From Siphonodentalium dalli (lineage: Eukaryota; Mollusca; Scaphopoda; Gadilida; Siphonodentaliidae), in NCBI GenBank assembly GCA_032622095.1, contig CP136068.1, forward strand, positions 124,933,989 through 124,997,988: a stretch of 64,000 nucleotides of DNA, written 5' to 3'. The translations under genes were made by a program, and so were the position numbers. This document shows, piece after piece, positions 56,309 through 64,000 of the stretch; the stretch's first letter is position 1, and every line of letters begins with the position of its first letter. Under the pieces are notes generated by a model. The model was not told the DNA's origin. It saw nothing but the letters and a program-made list of their open reading frames with translations, and did no database searches.

Positions 56309-56921
56309 AATCCGTTCACTGTATTCTTCAAGTTGTTACACAACTAAGACAAATAGGGGACTTGGACCTGCTTGCTTATCGACCATTGGGGTCAGGCAAG
56401 GATACATATTATCACCGAATTTATTCAAAATATTTATCGATGACATTAGGAATATATTTGACGAATCGTGTGATCCAGTGACGATCGGGGATACTCAGTG
56501 CAATCATATTATTTTCGCTGACGACCTCGTTCTATTGTCTGATAGTTCCACGGGACTCAAAAACTGTCTAAACAAACTGAAACTATACACTGATGCGAAT
56601 GAACTTAAAGTTAACGAGGAAAAAACTAAATGCATGATTTTTCTGGCGAGACAATCAACAATAATTCCATCCTTTCATATCTCTGATATCGAACTCGAAA
56701 ATGTCAGGGAATATACGTACCTTGGTATAACCTTTTCTAGTAATGGCAAGTTCACAAAAGCTATCACAACCTTAAGCGCTAAAGGGATCAAAGGGATGCA
56801 CTCACTATTCAATGCGTGTAACCATACATCACCTCTCCCATTGTTAACTTCACTCAAACTGTTCCATAAACTGATCAAACCAATAATCCTGTATGGCAGT
56901 GAACTGTGGGTGTCGAGATAA
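56309..56921 (+). pseudogene. LINE-B RT, C-terminal part
   Basis: Continues with SLYSSS, GVRQGYILSPNLFKIFIDD, the catalytic IIFADDLVLLSD (~56505-56540), LKVNEEKTKCMIF and YTYLGITFSSNGKF. The frame is lost after LYGSELW at ~56908. All catalytic motifs survive in this part. Confidence 0.88.
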
Positions 56922-57754
56922 CATCTAAAAATCACGATCTCCTAGCCTGTGAATCAGTTCATATTAAATTTTGCAAACGTTTATTAGGTGCTGGAAAATA
57001 TGCATCAAATAATGCTGTCCGTGCAGAACTAGGCAGCTATCCTCTGTATATAGATGCAGCTTGCAGACTGTCAAATTATGCTATCAGTGTCACCTCGCGT
57101 TCGGACTGCGAACTTCTACGAAATGCGGTTAAAGAACAACGGACGGTATTATCTTCAAACTCAATTTTCAAATCAGTCGAATCTCTAGGGTTAACATTAC
57201 CAGAGACTGGTCACGCCATCGACATGATAACGAAAAATTTCCGAAAATCTTTACAAAATAGCTATAACGAGTACTTCCAAGCTAGCCTGAGTGACGACTG
57301 CTCAAAATCAGGCAGCAACAAACGCAGAACATATCGGCTTTACAGGAAAGAGTATAGGCTTGAGCCCTATCTTCTGAACGCGAAATCATTGGAAGACAGA
57401 ATAGCTTTCACCAGATTCAGAATCAGTAACCATGTACTTGCTATAGAAAAGGGTCGTCATTTACAGCCCCCAGTAAAATTTGAAAATAGAAAGTGTGTGT
57501 TTTGCTGCGATGATGTTGTAGAAGATGAAATACATTTCCTTATGGAATGCACTGCATATTCACAACTACGAAGAGAGCTTCTCGAATCAATGGTTAACCA
57601 TAATCCGAATTTTCAACGCATTAACGCCAACGATCAATTTACTACTATATTGACAAATGACTGTCCCACTCTAACACGAATAATATGTAAACTGAACCGT
57701 CGCTTCTTCGATACTCGTGCTGAGCAAATAACAGTTAGGAAACCATACATATGA
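56906..57754 (+). pseudogene. LINE-B C-terminal zinc-knuckle region
   Basis: In another frame: HIKFCKRLLGAGKYASNNAV, RISNHVLAIEKGRH, and the zinc-knuckle-like CVFCCDDVVEDEIHFLMEC. This is the expected downstream part of LINE-B, displaced by a one-base-type frameshift near 56908. Such cysteine-histidine motifs help LINE proteins bind nucleic acid. Confidence 0.85.
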
Positions 57755-57789
57755 TACATGATCCTGAGACTCCTTGTACATCTTAGCAT

Positions 57790-58156
57790 ATTATAGTGGT
57801 GCTCCAGACTTCTGGAAGTTGAAGACTTCAATATATTCAGAGAAGCGCAAAAACACTTGAAATTATCAGTCTTGTGGTCCTCATGTCGACAATTTCCAAC
57901 TGAAAGCGTGTGCAAATATACTGGCAAGAACAACATACGATGAACCTGGAATGTGTCACTTGTGTAAACGACAGTTCAACCTTTTAGTGAACCATGTTAT
58001 TTTACAATGTTCATCATTGTCGCACCTGCATAATAATATCTGGTACCGTTTGATAAATTTATATGGAGTGTCATGCTTTCTTCATCTGGACCATATGAGT
58101 GAGTCAGAGAAAGTTGCAAAATTTCTTGGGTGCCCTTCGTCGAACACACTGCTTTA
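57790..58156 (+). pseudogene. LINE-C C-terminal fragment, part 1
   Basis: Contains YDEPGMCHLCKRQFNLLVNH followed by VILQC, a C-x2-C...H-x4-C zinc-knuckle-like motif of LINE C-termini, then SESEKVAKFLGCPSS. Upstream the frame shifts at least once. The frame runs into the TTA target. Confidence 0.7.
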
Positions 58157-60310
58157 AGCCCCTGTCACACTCAGGCCGGCGCTCTTATTGCGCTGCAAAA
58201 GTATCAAAGCGCCCACCTAAACGCACTAAGGTCTCCAAGAACCGATTGGTGACGCAGTGGACACTGGCTACAACGGGCGAGGATCTCCATGGTCGCCCAT
58301 AGGTGCCAGAGCGCCGCGCTTGTTTTATGCATGCACAAAACAAGCGCAGAGGCTCGGCGTTCTGACCAGGACGTAGTACTGTCGCCGTGACAGCGCAAAG
58401 CAAAGCGCCAAGCGAGCGACGTGAGCGTTATGTGGACGTAGCAAAAGCGCATATTTGCTTCTCGTGGTCGCAGCAAGGAATTAATCTTGTCTTTTGCGAC
58501 TACAGTAAGCTTAATCAAATTCTCACTACGTGCCTTTCCCGTCCTTAATACGCTCAATGAGGCTCTGTCCAAAACTTATTGCGCTATTTCTGCGCTGTCA
58601 TGGGGTGTTATGGACTGGTTCCCGCTCATAGAACGTCCGAATTGTGCTGCCACTGCGACTCTGGCGCTCGCTTTACGCCCAAGCGTTATACATGGCGTTC
58701 TTCCGGCGTTTACAGCAGGTTTACAGTACGATCCCACTTCGAAATGCGGTCTGCTCACACCAACTGTTGTATTGCGTGTGTCTTTGGTAGGTATCTGTTA
58801 TGTCTGAATTATATAGTTGTATTGCGTGTGTCTTTGGTAGGTATCTGTTATGTCTGAATTATATATTTGTATTGTGTGTGTCTTTGGTAGGTATCTGTTA
58901 TGTCTGAATTATATAGTTGTATTGCGTGTGTCTTTGGTAGATATATGTTATGTCTGAATTATATAGTTGTATTGCGTGTGTCTTTGCGATCAGGCTGGCG
59001 TTTGGTTTGAGTTGAAAAAGTATCAAAATACGAGTAACGCACAGCGGAAGCGCGGAAAATTGTCAGAAATTTTCAATCTGTTAAAAGAAGAGAACCAATG
59101 TCAGAAATGGTAACGCGCTCAAGATCATATATTATAAACCCAAGAATGTAATTGTAGAATATAAAATATATTGGTTTTGCGAATGACCAACTCAGAATTC
59201 CGTTAAATAACAATAACAACCAGCACCTAATTAACGAACCGGTGCCGACTCGACCGATTCCGACCACAACCCCCAGTGGGCTGCAGAAATTTATTTTATT
59301 TGTAATTGACATATAGTTTATCACAAACCAAAAATCAACATTAATCAACGTTGATTAACACAATAAACGAAAGTGAATTTCCCCAACTACATGCACCTTA
59401 TACGGGACTCGGCCTCCAGCTTGCAGTTTGACTTTTAATCATCCCAAAAATTCCCATTCTATAAATAAAACTAATAAAATACCCATTGATAATGTCAGCC
59501 CGCACGCGAAACGAGAAACTCCCCCAGCAGTTATACATGCGGCGCGCGTGACAAGCTATGCTCCTATCCCGCTTATCACGTTTTCGTCGCGCTCTTTGTG
59601 CGACCCATTGCGTTCCTGCTTTGTCACGTCAATTATCACGCTCTCACGCGCTCTCACTGCGTTTCCTCCACGCCGTAAACGCTCTTAATGCGTTCAAGTC
59701 GTTGTCATTGCGTTGTTAGTACGCTTTGCGTTGTCATGGCGACGGTACTACGCCTGGTCAGAACGCCGAACCTCTGCGCTTGTTTTGTGCATGCACAAAA
59801 CAAGCGCGGCTCTCTGGCGCTCTGGGGCGATCACGGAGACTCTCTCCCGTCCTAGCCAGTGTCAACTGCGTCACCAATACGTTCTTGGATACCTTACTGC
59901 GCTTTGCTTGGCGCTTTGCTTATTTTTCAGCGCAATGCAAGCGCCGGCCTGATCGCAGCGGAGTGTGACAGTAGTTTAATCGGACAGCTAATCTATTGCG
60001 GAGTGTTGGGTATTTTCCCCACAACATAAAAACTGACTATGATTGGAGAACGCAGGAGGCGCTATCTATACTCTCCGCGCCCGCGCAGAGAACGTTTTGC
60101 GAACTTATTGTGAACGTACTAGCATCACAATGACAGCGACTTGAACGCACTAAGAGCGTGAGACTTGACAAAGTAGGAACGCAATAGGAGCATACTTTGT
60201 TTTAAAAGTTTGACAATTTTCGACAGTTTTCGGCGCTCCTCCTGCGTGTTACTCATATGCTGGTACTTTTGCAGCGCAGTGAGAGCGCCGGCCTGAGTGT
60301 GACAGGGGTT
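58157..60310. mobile_element. Harbinger-like foldback element, 2154 bp
   Basis: Ends AGCCCCTGTCACACTCAGGC and its near-perfect inverse. The terminal inverted repeats run for about 47 bp with a handful of mismatches. The flanks carry TTA on both sides (58154-58156, 60311-60313), a 3-bp TSD as made by PIF/Harbinger elements, and excision rejoins the LINE-C frame. The interior is a maze of nested inverted repeats: 58290-58430 pairs with about 59730-59830, 58990-59080 with 60200-60290, and 59600-59720 with 60090-60190. A second terminus-like block lies at 59940-59972 (GCGCCGGCCTGATCGC...GTGTGACAG). No transposase. Confidence 0.78.
58766..58986 (+). repeat. 50-bp minisatellite, 4.4 copies
   Basis: GTTGTATTGCGTGTGTCTTT units start at 58766, 58816, 58866, 58916 and 58966, exactly 50 bp apart, inside the Harbinger-like element. 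Confidence 0.95.
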
Positions 60311-60417
60311 TTACACTGACGACCAAATGCAGTTCATTCATCTCTTTGTAACTACAACTGCCCATTTTTGGTTATCATATGAACTGATGGTTGGGGCCAC
60401 CAAAGCACCACAGTAGT
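60311..60417 (+). pseudogene. LINE-C C-terminal fragment, part 2
   Basis: The reading frame from before the foldback element continues here (YTDDQMQFIHLFVTTTAHFW and on) to TAG at 60415-60417, once one copy of the TTA duplication is discounted. This supports both the TSD and the LINE-C assignment. Confidence 0.65.
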
Positions 60418-61355
60418 ATTAATAGTAAATTCGTCTATAGTATTTGTACAACTCGTGTTTGCACATGTGGTGGGTGTGGGCCTGTCAACCCAACTGCAGG
60501 GTTTGATCGCGCACAAATTGATGTATATAAATCGGTGGTTTTATCGAGAGAGCGGAGGTGGTGTTCGTTCAAAAGTCGGTCTTGCGTTGACACATTCCAT
60601 ATTTTGCTCTCTTGGTGGGGGAATTCGCTTTGGTATGCACATGTAGCGTGTGTTGTGCATTCAAACCAGTCTGTCGTTTTTGAAATGCGCGGTTGCAATC
60701 AAGATCAAATTTATGTTTACAAAATGAAGTCTATTTTGGCAGCTATATACTGAATCAAATGTTTAGATAGCTTGACTGCGTACATTTATGCTATTCTATT
60801 ACTTATATATGCAATTGCCTTTGACACTGCATGTATTATATTTGTGTCTGCATGTGACATTACGTGGGCATACGCCAGTCTGTCTGTTGTCTGTCTATCG
60901 TGTATGTGTGTCTGCATGTGTGAAGGTGTGTGTGTGAGAGAGAGGGTGTGTGTGCCTGTTTGTGAGTGTGCGTGTTAGTGTGTATATATCACTATGAATG
61001 TATGCGCGTGTTTCTGCATGCTGAATGGGGTGTGTGGGTGTGAGGGTGGGCGTATTTGTGTGTGAGAAGGTGCTTGTGTGTGTGTGTGTGTGTGTGTGTG
61101 GATGAGCGTGTATGGGAGGGTGCGTTTGCGTGTGATCGTGGGCGGTAAATGGTTAATGTATGCAATGTTGAGCTATGTATAAGCGTGTGATTGGGAGCGA
61201 ACGTGGATCAGTTTTGTATATACGTTACTTATTATTATTTACCCCAAATGTTTGTAAACCTACTTGTTCTTCTTATTATACTGTATATATGTTCTTGTCT
61301 AATAATATATATTATACTCTCCCACGAGGGGGACAATAAAGATATATATATATGA
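60418..61355 (+). repeat. LINE-C 3' UTR with TG-rich tract
   Basis: Non-coding. (TG)n-rich from ~60860 to 61140. It ends in ACAATAAAGATATATATATA, a poly(A)-like signal with terminal AT repeat. Confidence 0.6.
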
Positions 61356-62346
61356 AATCCACTGTAGCAAGTGTTGTTCCTTGTTGATCTCGCGAGTACT
61401 GATAACTGTTAAAGTCTATCTGTCGCTCGTGTATTGACTGTGTTTCAGTCCATTTTAAGCGGAGTTGTGGTTGTGTATATTGATATTTCGTAGATGTCTT
61501 GGAACACCGTTTGCTTGGGTGTTTTAGATGTAGAACCAATTGACAATGGTCAGAAAATTCCGTGGGTAATTTGACGCAAAAATAATCAACAGACTTTAGA
61601 AAACAATCACTTATAATTATGTAATCAACCACACTGGCACTGTTGTACTGGTAGCTTGTAAAATGGTCCAAACGATCACCGGTAGTCCTACCATTAGCTA
61701 TACGGAGACCAGCACCCTGGCACGTTGCTAATAAACGTCTGCCAAATGAATTCGTCTGTTTATCCATACTCGAGCGCGACTCACACGTGTCCATTACATA
61801 ATCGACGGGCAACGGCATATGTTGGTCCGTGTCAGATATAACATGATCCGGCAAGTCTGAAGTGCGTGCATTTAAATCTCCACCAAGAATGACGAGTTCA
61901 CCGTTTGTAAATTTTGATAAAGCCTGTTCGATGTTACCAAAGATATCTTCGTCTCCATTTTTCGCTTTCCAGAAGCTTGAGTTACTAGGCGGAACATATG
62001 CCGATACAAATATAACATTGCAAGATAAATTAATTATTTCTCCGCTAAACTCGACTGAGAGAGCTACCTCATTGATAAAATTGTGATTCTTCAGAAAAGG
62101 TTTATACTTCGACCGCAAATAAAAGGCTATTCCGCCTTTTTTAATTCTACCCTACTGGCGACTCAGATTTAAACATTCATAGCCCGGAATATCAATATCA
62201 GAAGATTCGTCGTGCCAAGTTTCGACTAAAGTAATAAATTCATATTTGTCTATTTGTTGTCTGAACATATTGTCATTTAGTTTGTTAGAGATACCTTGTA
62301 CATTCCAGCTAGCGTACCGAACTAATTTCGGTGTAGCCTTCCATAA
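61356..62346 (-). pseudogene. LINE-D endonuclease (APE-type) fragment
   Basis: Minus strand. Starts with SWNVQGISNK and LVETWHD (62260-62320), an in-frame TAG at 62152-62154, then GGIAFYLRSKYKPF, VILGGDLNART, SVVDYIIISDCF and TEFSDHCQLVLH. These are the catalytic blocks of LINE apurinic-type endonucleases (GDLN, DYI..S, SDH), which nick the target DNA. The sequence stops at 61356 where LINE-C's 3' tail begins; no RT of this element is seen. The N-terminal frame has no ATG, so it is 5'-incomplete. Confidence 0.88.
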
Positions 62347-64000
62347 TTAAGCTAAATAAAATAATACATGTAAGAAGTCCAATGGAGCTGTCAGCCTCTA
62401 AATATTAATTGGTAGATAAAACGTGTAATAAATTGAATATGGAAATAAAGAATTATGTATCACATTAATGGTCAAATGTGAAATTGCGGGAATAGTGAAA
62501 TAAGTTGGCTATGTGATAAACAGTTTCAAGAATTGGTAAAATGTGACAACTTATTATATGTATATGTGGTTGCGAGATATGTGGTTGGGCCGCAAATGAA
62601 ACCGACGTGTGCCGCCATATGTGCTGTTTATCCAGCTTAATTGGCTAATCGTAATTTTGTCATTAAATGAACTTGTCAGCACCATATAACACCAATAAAG
62701 ACCCCGTTAATCTCGAGATTTTAACGGTAACTCCCAGCTGTATGTATACACTATGGGCATTTTCAGAGATCCCTTCTGTGTATCATATGGTTTCGGCAAT
62801 GTTGATCCCTACTTGTTCAAGCAGTAGGCCTCACGCTGATCGGTGTTCTCTCCATTGAAGGGCTAGATGTCGCTTGGTGCACATATATTTAACCAATTAC
62901 AAAATGAACATAAATCTACGAAATTGTGGAAGTTACTTTTCATCGTGTTCATCAAGGTCGACTAACCCACTATAGAGTTGGGTCAACACGGATCCAGGCA
63001 CCTGCTTCGCTATCAAAACGCAACAGGGCGTTCTATGTGCATGGAATAAGCGAAACCGGATAGCACTATGTGGCTTGACCGCCAATAAACCTCATTAGAG
63101 AGTTTTAGGTCGAAAGGGATTTCTTCCACATACAATGCACATCAGTAAATTCAGATCGAGAAGCAGGGAGCTTTACCACCAATAGTTTCGTCAGTCACCT
63201 AATCATGCACCCTTGTGCACATTGACACGATTGAATAATTGTAGCCATCTCTAACCACATTTTGCATTTCGTCGAAATCAGTTCACGTCGGTAGGCGGAC
63301 TACATTGAATCATCTGGTTCTGTTTCGTACTGGATAGCACAATACTGGGAACGAATATCGAGTGCACCCGGAGATATTATGTAATTGTGTTACAGGAATC
63401 ACTGAACTAAATGTTTTCCCATAGGCGACAGTGTTAACGTTTCAGCCATATTCACAGAATTTCAGCCTCCGAGCCATTCCAGTGATGTTTACCCAGTTAG
63501 ACTGACACCAGATCATCCTGAAAATGCAAGAAAAACCATAGGTCGAGTGTTTACTTTTCGAAATAATTCCTCAGGTGTAAGACAAGGTTATCCCGCAGCA
63601 AAATTTTACCTGAAAAAACCCAGAAATACCACAACTAGTTAAATAAATTTCACACTCACAAAAATCCTTTTCCCAATTAATTCACACCAGTTTAAATTAT
63701 TTAGATATGATGTACAAATCAAATAAACAAGATCTCATCATTAAATAATGGATCACATGTATGAGGTGAAGGCCATTTTTCAATTATCCTTCACCTTTAG
63801 GGTTCCACGGTGTATTCGATAGTGACTCTGGAACATATTTAGCTCCCTGATTCCTATATATATGTACATATGCACTAAATGGCATTGCATACAGTATTTT
63901 ATCCAGATATAGACCTTACTGAAACTAAAAATGAGTTCTAGCGGGCAGTATTGGTTCTATTTTTTCAATATGATGCCTCCCGAATATTAGTGTCAGTCAT
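62347..64000. other. No recognisable feature
   Basis: AT-rich sequence to the end of the window. No frame resembles a known protein and I see no terminal repeats. Confidence 0.45.

Larger units (their letters stand above)
54695..57770 (+). mobile_element. LINE-B, decayed, with a nested LINE
   Basis: A LINE covering the pre-RT linker, RT and C-terminal zinc-knuckle region. It is inactivated by an in-frame TAG (54833-54835), a 980-bp insertion of LINE-E (55329-56308) and a frameshift near 56908. Its RT differs from LINE-A (IDFRKAFDTVN, FADDLVLLSD), so it is a separate family. Confidence 0.88.
57775..61355 (+). mobile_element. LINE-C, 5'-truncated, split by a foldback element
   Basis: The C-terminal coding region (57790-58156) continues in frame at 60311-60417 across the Harbinger-like element. 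A 3' UTR follows and ends with GAGGGGGACAATAAAGATAT and an AT repeat at 61355. The 3' end then abuts minus-strand LINE-D. Confidence 0.75.

Noticed and set aside
60860-61140. TG-rich tract as a regulatory Z-DNA element
   Set aside because: It lies in the 3' UTR of a dead LINE and is simply an imperfect (TG)n tract; nothing further supports a function.

Overview
The window looks like transposon-dense intergenic DNA from a marine invertebrate. The evidence is AT-rich sequence, a long satellite array, LINEs ending in AATAAA plus short tandem repeats, tandem non-autonomous Helitrons with internal minisatellites, and a Polinton packaging ATPase. A lophotrochozoan (mollusc, annelid or brachiopod) is my best guess, but this is inference. 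I found no rRNA or tRNA gene. The only likely host coding sequence is one PAN/apple-like exon near 36.4-36.75 kb.

Layout. 1-16158: a ~538-bp satellite, itself an old dimer, in a higher-order arrangement of 5-unit and 7-unit blocks, broken once by a 958-bp hAT-type element with a perfect 8-bp target duplication. 16594-19826: a dispersed repeat, then a 5'-truncated CR1/Jockey-group LINE with a 524-bp insertion and a frameshift. 20172-32130: one decayed Ty3/gypsy pol on the minus strand, opened by three nested insertions: two head-to-tail Helitrons (21313-22509), a 6.9-kb palindromic Polinton-type element (22675-29582), and a 161-bp tandem-repeat element (about 29601-31006).

32210-39187 holds repeat fragments, the PAN exon and two TTAA-flanked MITEs. 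39188-44864 is a 5.7-kb foldback element with repeated arms. 45508-48849 is a head-to-tail array of five Helitrons. 49669-51050 is a dispersed repeat plus a 326-bp tandem repeat, and 51956-52547 is another TTAA MITE. 54695-62346 is a knot of four decayed LINEs, one nested in another with an 8-bp TSD and one split by a 2.15-kb Harbinger-like foldback with a TTA TSD.

Most notable: the Polinton-type element has two near-identical 3.24-kb inverted arms. Each arm carries the same three-ORF cassette: a 73-aa lysine-rich protein, a 31-aa ORF overlapping it by ATGA, and a 574-aa zinc-finger/FtsK-HerA-type packaging ATPase. The arms differ in length by 23 bp, fully accounted for by three simple-repeat tracts. 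A 39-bp CCAAT/TATA-containing motif in each arm recurs in a piggyBac-like MITE 8-14 kb away. Helitron modules also carry recurrent exact matches to NRF-1 and ERR/SF-1 type binding motifs.
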